30,708 nucleotides of DNA. Source: an uncultured Faecalibacterium sp. (GTDB lineage Bacteria; Bacillota; Clostridia; Oscillospirales; Ruminococcaceae). The translations under genes and the position numbers were made by a program. This document shows, in pieces, positions 1 to 6,198 of the stretch (position 1 is the first letter of the stretch; each line of letters begins with the position of its first letter). Under the pieces are notes generated by a model. That model was not told where the DNA came from. It searched no databases and saw nothing but the letters and a program-made list of their open reading frames with translations. The stretch is taken from contig CAKSZM010000012.1 in assembly GCA_934525735.1 (NCBI GenBank), forward strand, positions 1 to 30,708. The letters are read 5' to 3'.

Positions 1-233
1 GTCAGGCTGCTGACGACCTCGGTCTCCATATCCAGCACGCCGCCCTTGGCGCGCTCGGCCTTCTGCAGCTTCTGCAGGGCACCCCACAGCTTGTCGGTAG
101 CTTCGGTGGGGCCGGCCAGAAAGCTCTCGTCGCCGTCATACGGGGTGTAGTTCTTCTGGATGAAGTCGCGCACATTGACTTCTTCCTTCCAGATGCGGCC
201 CTCAAAGCCTTCCCACTGTTCAAAATTGATCAT
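1..233 (-). CDS. pflB: Pyruvate formate-lyase (formate acetyltransferase), N-terminal part
   Basis: This is the first 77 codons of a gene running off the left edge. The family converts pyruvate and CoA to acetyl-CoA and formate by a glycyl radical in the anaerobic cytoplasm. The visible N-terminus reads [20 protein letters not shown] and continues with [20 protein letters not shown], a stretch I recognise as characteristic of PflB N-termini, followed by a segment starting [13 protein letters not shown]. The start is the ATG at 233-231, preceded by an AAGGAGG ribosome site a few bases upstream. The glycyl radical and the Cys-Cys active site would lie outside the window, as would any pflA activase gene. 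A promoter about 180 bases upstream leaves a structured leader. Family assignment rests on the N-terminus only but is quite secure. Confidence 0.88.
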   Translation of the reverse strand, partial: MINFEQWEGFEGRIWKEEVNVRDFIQKNYTPYDGDESFLAGPTEATDKLWGALQKLQKAERAKGGVLDMETEVVSSL

Positions 234-259
234 TGGAACCTCCTTGCTCCATTTCTACG

Positions 260-277
260 CAGTTAGCGCTTTCTAAC
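260..277. promoter_or_regulatory. Inverted repeat AGTTAG-N6-CTAACT in pflB leader
   Basis: AGTTAG CGCTTT CTAACT is a perfect 6-bp inverted repeat about 30 bases upstream of the pflB start. It resembles the GTTAGA-N4-TCTAAC repeat at 599-614, so one regulator might bind both. The regulator family (possibly DtxR-like) is a guess. Confidence 0.35.
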
Positions 278-291
278 TATTGAGCCTTTGA

Positions 292-316
292 AAAGCCGCT
301 CTGCATAGGCGGCTTT
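292..316 (-). promoter_or_regulatory. Leader hairpin of pflB
   Basis: AAAGCCGC and GCGGCTTT pair perfectly around a 9-base loop inside the predicted pflB leader; a second hairpin CTGCCG-N4-CGGCAG lies at 338-353. On the minus strand neither is followed by a clear T-run, so a stability or attenuation role is only a possibility. Confidence 0.4.
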
Positions 317-411
317 CTGGGGGCGAAACGGTCTTGAACTGCCGACTGCGGCAGCCCTGACTACAAGGTGTAGACAAAAATGAAAACCTGCCCACAAAAT
401 CTTGCGTTACT

Positions 412-440
412 ATAATAGCAAGAACCACTGTAAAAAGCAA
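412..440 (-). promoter_or_regulatory. Probable pflB promoter
   Basis: On the minus strand TTGCTT (440-435) is followed after 17 bases by TATTAT (417-412). This is a good sigma-A match in the only AT-rich stretch upstream of pflB. It would give a leader of roughly 170 nt before the pflB ATG. Confidence 0.55.
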
Positions 441-553
441 TAGAAAACAAGTGGGTTTTCTGCCAAAGCAAGGGGCTTTCTTTGGGCAGAATATAGAAAA
501 AACGCCAAAACTCCGGCGGGCACACCCTTTTTGCGGAAAAATTGCAAAATAAG

Positions 554-614
554 GGTTGACAAGACTAACCGACTATGGTATTCTGTTCTCGCAACGGAGT
601 TAGACAAATCTAAC
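554..614 (+). promoter_or_regulatory. Orphan promoter with GTTAGA/TCTAAC operator
   Basis: TTGACA is followed after 17 bases by TATTCT, a sound sigma-A promoter. Downstream lies GTTAGA CAAA TCTAAC (599-614), a perfect 6-bp inverted repeat placed where a repressor would block transcription start. The half-site CTAACCGA also occurs inside the spacer, so the segment CTAACCGAC appears twice. The layout is like that of DtxR/IdeR-type metal-regulated promoters, but no reading frame with a ribosome site follows, so either the gene was lost or a non-coding RNA is made. Confidence 0.45.
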
Positions 615-680
615 CGACTTGCCGGACTACGTTGCACCAGAAAAGCGGGAGCCTCTGCAAGGGCTTCCGCAAAACCCAAG

Positions 681-704
681 TTTGTCGCGGCAGGGCCGCT
701 CCAT
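681..704. repeat. GC-rich hairpin, copy A of a dispersed element
   Basis: The minus-strand sequence has GGAGCGGC, a short loop and GCCGCGACAAA. It matches the hairpin at 29537-29568 in reverse orientation: both have GCGGC/GCCGC stems with a GA facing a GA at the outer junction. Small hairpins TCTTGC-N4-GCAAGA (703-718) and GAAAGCCCC-N3-GGGGCTTTC (735-756) follow. This looks like part of a non-coding intergenic repeat. Confidence 0.45.
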
Positions 705-885
705 CTTGCTTACGCAAGACCGCTTTGTGGCTTGAAAGCCCCACTGGGGCTTTCATTGCTGCGCAAACGCCAATTCCTCCATTCCATTCTCTTTTTTTCA
801 AGTGAGGTACAGCTCAGTTTGCTCTGTATCTCGATGCGCGGCGCAGGGTGCGTTTGGTACCGCACTTTGTGCAAGAAAAACAAAA

Positions 886-937
886 ACGGGACGTACAGCT
901 TGACCACCTGTACGCCCCGATTTTTGTTTTGTAAGTT
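886..937. terminator. Bidirectional terminator after the zinc-ribbon gene
   Basis: A long imperfect inverted repeat pairs AAAACAAAAACGGGACGTACA with TGTACGCCCCGATTTTTGTTTT around a short loop. The outer A/T tracts give a T-run on either strand. It lies about 45 bases beyond the stop of the minus-strand gene ending at 980 and could also stop transcription from the orphan promoter at 554. Confidence 0.65.
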
Positions 938-979
938 AAAAACGCAATATCAAATGAGCGAGTTTTTTTACTGATCTGA

Positions 980-1558
980 TTAATTTGCCTTAGTGGGTAG
1001 CTCAGTCATGTCCAAATAATAGCCCAAAACTTCACCAACATTAGTGATTTTACCCTTGACAACAATTTCATCTCCTAGGGCGAAATCCATAACGGCTTTT
1101 TTCTGCTCATCGGTTTTAATAGAACATTGAACGCCGAGAATAGCCCAAGCATCTGAACTATCAACAATACTGATATATTTGCCATCGCTATCAATGACGT
1201 TCAGAGTACCACGAAGTTCTACATATTGCCCTTTGTATTTATCGGATGCCTTCAAAGCATTTGCATCTAGGTCTTCAGACAGTTCTGTCACAGAGTAAGG
1301 AGTGTAATTGATTGCCGCTTCAGATGATGCGCTGGCACTAGTGGTTTTCGATGTTGCCTTACTACTGCTGTTCGTACCATCAGAATCGCTGCTGGAACCG
1401 CCAATAGCGCATAGTACGATTAGCACAATCAAGACAATAAACCACCAGCGTTTGTAGATGGGAGGTTTGTTCTTGCCGCCGCAATGAGGGCACACTTTTG
1501 CACTGGCTGCAATTTCTTGGCCGCAATGTTTGCACACAGTCATCTTGTTTTTTTGCAT
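980..1558 (-). CDS. Zinc-ribbon, single-pass membrane protein with OB-fold-like C-terminal domain
   Basis: A 192-residue protein of unknown role. Residues 9-27 hold a zinc ribbon with two CxxC pairs (CKHCG and CPHCG). A hydrophobic transmembrane helix follows at about 37-54, then a Ser/Thr-rich linker at about 55-85. The remaining 100 residues contain VELRGTLNVI and the segment DEIVVKGKITNV, typical of the tRNA_anti-like OB fold seen in small bacterial and phage membrane proteins. The ribbon is probably cytoplasmic and the OB-like domain outside. The chosen ATG (1558) has GGGAG about 11 bases upstream; an internal ATG five codons later is possible. The coding sequence is clearly AT-richer than the flanking genes, and it is divergent from an XRE repressor, so the pair may have been acquired together. 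Confidence 0.75.
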   Translation of the reverse strand: MQKNKMTVCKHCGQEIAASAKVCPHCGGKNKPPIYKRWWFIVLIVLIVLCAIGGSSSDSDGTNSSSKATSKTTSASASSEAAINYTPYSVTELSEDLDANALKASDKYKGQYVELRGTLNVIDSDGKYISIVDSSDAWAILGVQCSIKTDEQKKAVMDFALGDEIVVKGKITNVGEVLGYYLDMTELPTKAN

Positions 1559-1597
1559 TTTTGGATTTCTCCCTTCGAGGATTAATAAGCGGAGGCT

Positions 1598-1635
1598 CTC
1601 TTTTTATTTTGAGAAATAAAGTGAAATAAAAAGAG
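1598..1635. promoter_or_regulatory. 12-bp perfect inverted repeat between divergent genes
   Basis: CTCTTTTTATTT (1598-1609) pairs exactly with AAATAAAAAGAG (1624-1635) around 14 bases. It sits between the start of the zinc-ribbon gene and the XRE gene, inside the likely promoter zone of the former. It could be a regulator site or a leader hairpin. Confidence 0.45.
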
Positions 1636-1640
1636 GTCTT

Positions 1641-1686
1641 TTGACAATAATACACCTGATAAGGCGTAAAGTCAATACACCTTATC
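1641..1686 (+). promoter_or_regulatory. XRE promoter and operator
   Basis: TTGACA at 1641-1646 is a consensus -35 box; no clean -10 follows at 17 bases, which would suit an activated or repressed promoter. Just downstream GATAAGGCGTA (1658-1668) and TACACCTTATC (1676-1686) form an inverted repeat with one mismatch around 7 bases. It probably binds the XRE protein encoded next to it. Confidence 0.5.
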
Positions 1687-1724
1687 GGATGTCAGGTATA
1701 GTTCCCCTAAAGGGGGATGGGAGA

Positions 1725-2018
1725 ATGGAAAACTATAAGCGGCTGCGCGACCTGCGGGAGGATGCAGACCTGACCCAAAAGGCAGTGGGAACATTGCTGA
1801 ATACCACCCAACAGCAGTATGCAAAGTATGAATTGGGTGTGCAGGAAATTCCGACCCGGCACTTGGTCACGCTTGCGGAGTACTACAATGTGAGTGTGGA
1901 TTATATTGTGGGGCGTGGGGATTGGACAGAAGTGCAGATGTACCGGTTCTGGAAAAATAGAACCGAAAAAGAAAAACAGCAGATTTTCCACAAATTACAT
2001 GCGGAATATGAAAAATGA
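1725..2018 (+). CDS. XRE-family helix-turn-helix regulator
   Basis: A 97-residue cytoplasmic DNA-binding protein. Residues 5-60 form a Cro/CI-type HTH: LREDADLTQKAVGTLLN carries the first two helices, TTQQQYAKYELG the recognition helix, and LAEYYNVSVDYIVGR is the usual fourth/fifth helix ending. The tail has TEKEKQQIFHKLHAEYEK, a short helical segment as in many small Clostridia XRE proteins. I chose the ATG at 1725, which follows a GGGGGATGGGAGA purine stretch; an upstream in-frame start at 1641 would lie on top of the -35 box. It is divergent from the zinc-ribbon gene, and the inverted repeat between them makes autoregulation and control of that gene likely. Confidence 0.85.
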   Translation: MENYKRLRDLREDADLTQKAVGTLLNTTQQQYAKYELGVQEIPTRHLVTLAEYYNVSVDYIVGRGDWTEVQMYRFWKNRTEKEKQQIFHKLHAEYEK

Positions 2019-2049
2019 CCCCGGAGCGATATCTCACCGCTCCGGGGTC
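2017..2049. terminator. Hairpin between convergent genes
   Basis: GACCCCGGAGCG and CGCTCCGGGGTC form a perfect 12-bp stem with a 9-base loop, starting inside the stop codon of the XRE gene. On the minus strand it is followed by ATTTTTC, so it best serves the minus-strand gene ending at 2076. Confidence 0.75.
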
Positions 2050-2075
2050 ATGGTATGTTATGGAATGATACGTTT

Positions 2076-2534
2076 TTACTTTGCAATCTCTGCCAGCTGT
2101 TCATACAGCTGTGCTGCCCCGCCGCCGGAATATTTGACATTGACAAAGGCGCTGTTCACGATGCACACCCCGTCGGAATAAACTGTGAACAGCAGCTGAT
2201 GCTGCTCGGCGTCATCGTAATAGCTCACGGTGATGGAATCCACCGGAAATTCGTGGGAGTAGGAGGAATAGTTCTGGCTGAGCCGTCTGACACAGCGCAC
2301 GCCGGAAAGCACTTCCGAAATGTTCTGATAGATCTCGTCCGAACTGGAATAAACCTCGAACTCCATTTCGTTGGAGCTGGCAAAATTCTGCTGGTGCTCC
2401 GCCCGGACACTGGCCTGTGTGCTGGCGCTGATCTTTGATGCAAGGTCGATCTTACCGGACGGCAGGATCAGCACCAATACCAGCAGAATCAGCAGAACAA
2501 TGCCTGCACGGGACAGGATGCTCTTGTCTTTCAT
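2076..2534 (-). CDS. Hypothetical membrane-anchored protein
   Basis: 152 residues; I do not recognise the family. One N-terminal hydrophobic segment (about residues 9-26, GIVLLILLVLVLILPSG) is followed by a soluble region of about 125 residues, rich in Ser, Tyr and acidic residues, that would lie outside the membrane. There is no lipobox cysteine after the hydrophobic run, so it looks like a signal anchor. The ATG at 2534 is preceded by AAGGAGGGATAAG, and the stop of the upstream flippase-like gene lies only 4 bases away, so the two are translated from one mRNA. No catalytic motif is visible. Confidence 0.7.
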   Translation of the reverse strand: MKDKSILSRAGIVLLILLVLVLILPSGKIDLASKISASTQASVRAEHQQNFASSNEMEFEVYSSSDEIYQNISEVLSGVRCVRRLSQNYSSYSHEFPVDSITVSYYDDAEQHQLLFTVYSDGVCIVNSAFVNVKYSGGGAAQLYEQLAEIAK

Positions 2535-2538
2535 GGGC

Positions 2539-3576
2539 TTATCCCTCCTTCGGTTTCTCCATGGCGTTCAGGTGCCGCTGGGCGATAAAGAAGCCCACGG
2601 CGCTGGCGGCGAACACGAAATAGTAGCTTGCGATGCGGTAGAGCATGAGCACGCTCATCACCTCGCCGCTGGACAGAAAGCTGCCGAACACCAGCAGAAA
2701 GGCCGTTTCGATGGAGCCCATGCCGGCCACGTTGGGCAGTGCATTGGAGACAAACAGCATCAGGCTGGTGAGCAGCTGCACCTGCCAGAAGCCAAGCGGC
2801 GACAGCCCCATGAACCGGATGCACAGATACGGCAGGCAGAACAGACCGAACAGCTTGAGAGCCTGCAAAGCAAAAATTTTCAGGCAGCGGGGCTTGTCGG
2901 CCAGCAGGCGGCGGCTCTCTTCGCCCAGAATATCCAGCTGCTGCTGCCAGCCGGCGCGGCGCTGCTGCCATTTTTCCGTTTTGGGAAGAAAGCCCATCAG
3001 CCAGCGGGCAAGATTCTGCACCAGCGGCGAAACGCACACCAGCACCAGCACCACGATGACGGCGGCCACCACAAAATATGCGGCGGGCAGGTAGGTCATG
3101 ACGCCGGAAGTGTTGGCGGCAAGCCATTTGTGCTGGAACAGCAGCATTACGGTGGCGTACAGCAGAACCGTGGATTTGTGGAACACATATTCCAGGGTCA
3201 TGAGCCCGGCACCGGGGCCGAGCGGAAGCCCTGCCTTGTGCAGGTAAAACAGCTGCAGAGGCACCGCGCCGGCGCCCAGCGTGACCACGTTGCCGAAGGT
3301 GCCGCACCAGCCCACGTCCAGCCCCTGCTGCAGTTTGAATTCCGGCAGGCGGCTGCGGATGATGACCCACGCCACACATCCTTCCAGCAGCGGGTAGGTC
3401 AGGCCGACCGCCAGCACTGCCAGCACCTGCCAGAGGGAAAGCTGGGCAAGGGCTGCGGTGATCTCGGCCCAATGATCCTTGAACATGAAAATGATGACGC
3501 AGGTGAGCGCCAGAAGGACCAGCAGGGAAATGACCGTCTTTTTGCGGGAAGGCCGGGCGGATGCGGGTTGACTCAT
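2539..3576 (-). CDS. LPG-synthase-TM (UPF0104) family integral membrane protein
   Basis: 345 residues with about 7-8 hydrophobic segments, matching the membrane part of lysylphosphatidylglycerol synthase MprF and AglD-like proteins (LPG_synthase_TM family). Family-like stretches are GNVVTLGAGAVPLQLFYL near residues 95-112 and SNALPNVAGMGSIETAFLL near 283-301, where the small residues and Gly-Glu pair are conserved in the group. The C-terminal aminoacyltransferase domain of MprF is absent, so a lipid-flippase or polyprenyl-lipid transfer role is more likely than lysyl transfer. Its ATG at 3576 has an AAAGGAG site 12 bases upstream. It heads a two-gene operon with the small anchored protein that follows at 4 bases. 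Confidence 0.82.
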   Translation of the reverse strand: MSQPASARPSRKKTVISLLVLLALTCVIIFMFKDHWAEITAALAQLSLWQVLAVLAVGLTYPLLEGCVAWVIIRSRLPEFKLQQGLDVGWCGTFGNVVTLGAGAVPLQLFYLHKAGLPLGPGAGLMTLEYVFHKSTVLLYATVMLLFQHKWLAANTSGVMTYLPAAYFVVAAVIVVLVLVCVSPLVQNLARWLMGFLPKTEKWQQRRAGWQQQLDILGEESRRLLADKPRCLKIFALQALKLFGLFCLPYLCIRFMGLSPLGFWQVQLLTSLMLFVSNALPNVAGMGSIETAFLLVFGSFLSSGEVMSVLMLYRIASYYFVFAASAVGFFIAQRHLNAMEKPKEG

Positions 3577-3617
3577 GGGGGAAATGCGCTCCTTTCAGGC
3601 AGATGATGTATAGGAAA

Positions 3618-3623
3618 AGTATA
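3618..3623 (-). promoter_or_regulatory. Probable -10 box of the flippase-like operon
   Basis: The minus strand reads TGTTATACT, an extended -10 element (TG-N-TATACT). The expected -35 position has no good match, as is common with extended -10 promoters. Confidence 0.4.
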
Positions 3624-3688
3624 ACACAGCAGTGGGGCTTCTTTGTGAACGGAACAGGAACTTTCTTGTGCAATTTGCGGGGAATGAT

Positions 3689-3723
3689 AAAAACTCCGGC
3701 GGGTTTCCCGCCGGAGTTTTTAT
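3689..3723. terminator. Bidirectional terminator
   Basis: AAAAACTCCGGCGGG and CCCGCCGGAGTTTTT form a near-perfect stem with a 3-4 base loop; the A and T flanks serve both strands. It lies just past the stop of the glycosyltransferase gene ending at 3727 and ends the surface-glycan operon. A half copy, AAAACTCCGGCGGG, occurs near 506-519. Confidence 0.85.
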
Positions 3724-3726
3724 GGA

Positions 3727-5328
3727 TCATGCATTCTCGGTCAGTTCCCTCACCAGACGGGTGAGGGTGGATACATAGGCTTCATTGGAGTAATATTTTT
3801 CGTAGAGCTTCCGGCAGTCGGTTTTCATGGCGGCCAGCTGCTCCGGATGCAGGATGGCGTGCTCCAGAACTTTTGCCAGCTGGTCCGGGTCATCGTCGCG
3901 GTAGACGAACCCGTCCACCCCTTCGGTGATCAGCCCGGCGGTGCCGGTGTGCTCCGATACGATGGACGGCTTGCCGAAGATCAGCCCTTCGGTGACAAAG
4001 GTGGGCATAGGGTCGTCGCGGGAGGCGCACACCACGCAGGCGCATTGATCCATCAGGGATTTGATCTCCGGACGCTCCAGCCGCTTGCGGTAGAACACAG
4101 TGTCCGGATAATCCTCCACAAGGGCATCAACGGTATTTTTCAGATCCTTGTCGGCGGGTTTGCCTACGAAGAGGAAAGCCGCCTTCTGCCGCACTTCCGG
4201 CTTCAGCAGGCGGATGGCGTTGCAGAAGATATCCTGCCCTTTGCGCGGCTCAAAAGAACCCACGGTGACGAACAGGGGCCGCCCGGCGGCAAAGCTGAGA
4301 TCAAAAGGTGGGAAGCTTTCCTGCGCGTAATCGGGCAGGCCGTAGATCAGAGGTTCGATGGCAAAATCCGGCCGGACCGAATGCATGGCGGCCGTGGCGT
4401 GGGAGCCGACTGCGCAGACGTGGATATTGGGTTCCAGCGTTTTCGGGATCTGGTGGGCAATGAACGGGTAGCCGGCAAAGGCGTCGTGCAGCCACCACAG
4501 CACCGGCACAAAGGAACCGTTGAGGGTGCGCACGGCGGCGGCTTCGACCACGGTGTTGGCAAGCACAAAATCGGCGCTGGTCGCCAGCCCCCACAGCGAA
4601 GAGCTCATCACACAGTCGCTGCGGGTGACAACGGCGGCCCCGGCATCCAGAAACAGCGGCAGGGAGCCTTCGTCCGACGGCCCCAGAACGACCACTTCGA
4701 ACCCCATGCTGCGCAGCACGGGAACGGCGCTGACCAGCACGATGGGGGCGCCGGTCATGGTCAGTTCGTGGCTCAGGATGAGCGCGCGCTTTCCGCCGGC
4801 GGAGAACACATCGTCCGCGCACAGCTCCCGCCGGAAATGCAGCAGAGCCTGCGGGATGCGGCGGCAGCTGTGCGCCATGGCGGTGGCAAGGCGCAGCAGT
4901 TCGGTCACGCTGTCTTTGCCGCGGGCGGCGGCGCGCACACGGTCCAGCAGCTGCCGCGATACCATGGCGCACCGGCTGCAGGGAATGTGCTGGGTGCTCA
5001 GGTAAAGGGCGGTGGAACCGTCGAACCCAAAGGCTGCATCGCAGACTGCAAGGTCTGCACCGTCCTGCAGGGCTTTGGCAAAATAGGTCAGCGCTGTGGA
5101 GGTGCACTCCACATCCTCGCTGACTAAAAGCACCCCGGAGACCGAATCGGTCAATTCACCTTCCAGCTTTGTCACCAGACGGAACTTGCGGTGGAGCTGG
5201 TCGTTCAGCGAATTTTCCAGTGCAAGATGGCGGCCGGGCGCATAAATGAGCAGATAGCTGCTCTGGGTATCGGTGTACACCTGCTTTGTCAGCTGTCTGC
5301 GCTGCAGGGCACTGTAACTGCTGTACAT
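3727..5328 (-). CDS. GT4-like glycosyltransferase with extra N-terminal domain
   Basis: 533 residues. The GT-B fold starts near residue 180 (KRALILSHELTMTGAPIVL, the usual first strand and loop of GT4 enzymes). The C-terminal glycosyltransferase group 1 domain covers about 350-525: VTVGSFEPRKGQD at 354-366, and the donor-binding region with D439-x7-E447 (DDPMPTFVTEGLIFGKP), an Asp variant of the E-x7-E motif, then HTGTAGLI. The first 180 residues are not part of the usual family; they contain a segment around 64-105 that recalls the core of a family 2 glycosyltransferase but without clear DxD residues, so it may be a degenerate second domain. The start at 5328 has AGAGGAG upstream. It is the last gene of an operon with the coiled-coil protein (25-base gap) and an acyltransferase. 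The likely substrate is a cell-surface glycan; the sugar cannot be told. Confidence 0.85.
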   Translation of the reverse strand: MYSSYSALQRRQLTKQVYTDTQSSYLLIYAPGRHLALENSLNDQLHRKFRLVTKLEGELTDSVSGVLLVSEDVECTSTALTYFAKALQDGADLAVCDAAFGFDGSTALYLSTQHIPCSRCAMVSRQLLDRVRAAARGKDSVTELLRLATAMAHSCRRIPQALLHFRRELCADDVFSAGGKRALILSHELTMTGAPIVLVSAVPVLRSMGFEVVVLGPSDEGSLPLFLDAGAAVVTRSDCVMSSSLWGLATSADFVLANTVVEAAAVRTLNGSFVPVLWWLHDAFAGYPFIAHQIPKTLEPNIHVCAVGSHATAAMHSVRPDFAIEPLIYGLPDYAQESFPPFDLSFAAGRPLFVTVGSFEPRKGQDIFCNAIRLLKPEVRQKAAFLFVGKPADKDLKNTVDALVEDYPDTVFYRKRLERPEIKSLMDQCACVVCASRDDPMPTFVTEGLIFGKPSIVSEHTGTAGLITEGVDGFVYRDDDPDQLAKVLEHAILHPEQLAAMKTDCRKLYEKYYSNEAYVSTLTRLVRELTENA

Positions 5329-5353
5329 GATACTGCACTCCTCTGCAATGTTT

Positions 5354-6145
5354 TCAGCCGCGCATCATCCGGCGCAGCGCGCGCAGCGGAGCGGTAAGTT
5401 TCCAGCTGCTGCTCTCGTATACGGTCTCCAGCGAAGTTTCGTAGGCAGCGCGGCTGCTCTGCAGTTCCTGCAGCTTCTGGTTCAGCCGGGCGATCTCTTC
5501 GCGGCTGAACTGCAGCTGCCCCTGCAGATCCTGCTTTTCCGCTTCATTCTGCAGCTTGATGGCGTTCAGCGCTTTCAGCAATGCCTTGCCGGGCTGTTCG
5601 TGCTGGAAACGGCCGAGAGGATAGTAATGATAACTCACGGCAAACTTCATCCCGGCGGCAAACGGAACCGAACTGACAACGTTCAGGTTCGGGTCCGGGT
5701 CCAGAAAGAGCAGGCAGTCATCCTGCAGGCGGACGCCGTTTGCAGCGCGCAGTTCCAGCCGGTCATCCGAAATGCTCAGGTCGGTGACGCAGCAGGCCAG
5801 TTCGCCGGGGTCCAGCCGCAGAGCGCGTGCATCGGCGGGCAGGGTGAACACAGCAGACACCTCGTGGGTCAGCTCGTCATAGGCGTCCTCGGTTACGGTC
5901 AGGCATTCCCGCGGGGAGTAGCCGGAGCCGGAGTCGTAAAAAAGCTGGGGCAGGGTCAGGGCGGCAGGCTCGCTCTCACTGCTGTGTTTGGCCAGCGCGG
6001 CCTGATAGGTCAGCATCTGCTGTTCCAGTTCCAGGCACCGCTGCGCCAGCCGGGACACCCCCTCGTCGGAAAGTCGGAGCTGTTGTTCCAGATCAGAAAC
6101 GCGGCTTTGCGCCGCCGCAAGAGTTTCAGGGATCTCGTTGTTCAT
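5354..6145 (-). CDS. Coiled-coil protein of the surface-glycan operon
   Basis: 263 residues with no catalytic motif that I can see. Residues 5-50 and about 190-245 have heptad-like patterns rich in Leu, Glu and Gln (for example LNQKLQELQSSRAAYETSL), with a beta-rich globular region between. The C-terminus SSWKLTAPLRALRRMM is the segment often found at the end of coiled-coil regions attached to glycosyltransferases and rhamnan or O-antigen synthesis proteins. This suggests a scaffold or chain-length protein working with the neighbouring glycosyltransferase. Its start follows AGAGGAG. No transmembrane helix is visible. Confidence 0.72.
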   Translation of the reverse strand: MNNEIPETLAAAQSRVSDLEQQLRLSDEGVSRLAQRCLELEQQMLTYQAALAKHSSESEPAALTLPQLFYDSGSGYSPRECLTVTEDAYDELTHEVSAVFTLPADARALRLDPGELACCVTDLSISDDRLELRAANGVRLQDDCLLFLDPDPNLNVVSSVPFAAGMKFAVSYHYYPLGRFQHEQPGKALLKALNAIKLQNEAEKQDLQGQLQFSREEIARLNQKLQELQSSRAAYETSLETVYESSSWKLTAPLRALRRMMRG

Positions 6146-6198
6146 AACCGGATTCTCCTCTTTTTATAATAAGGCTGCTACCGCAGCAGCCGGAAGGG

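Larger units (their letters stand above)
234..979. other. Gene-free, hairpin-rich intergenic region (746 bp)
   Basis: No convincing gene is seen. From left to right it holds the pflB leader with two hairpins (292-316 and 338-353) and a TTAG/CTAA inverted repeat (260-277), the pflB promoter (412-440), a rightward orphan promoter with an operator-like repeat (554-614), several hairpins (681-704, 703-718, 735-756) and a strong terminator (886-937). ORFs crossing it on both strands lack ribosome sites and recognisable domains, and their low-complexity translations follow the hairpins. The stretch looks like regulatory DNA plus a dispersed non-coding repeat. Confidence 0.6.

Noticed and set aside
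531..974. 147-residue plus-strand frame in the gene-free left region
   Set aside because: No ribosome site; it crosses the operator, several hairpins and the terminator. The translation is not family-like.
2539..3576. Calling the UPF0104 protein a full lysylphosphatidylglycerol synthase
   Set aside because: The catalytic C-terminal domain of MprF is missing; only the membrane part is present.
2371..5127. 411- and 426-residue plus-strand frames opposite the flippase-like and glycosyltransferase genes
   Set aside because: Antisense shadows; compositionally biased translations without domains.
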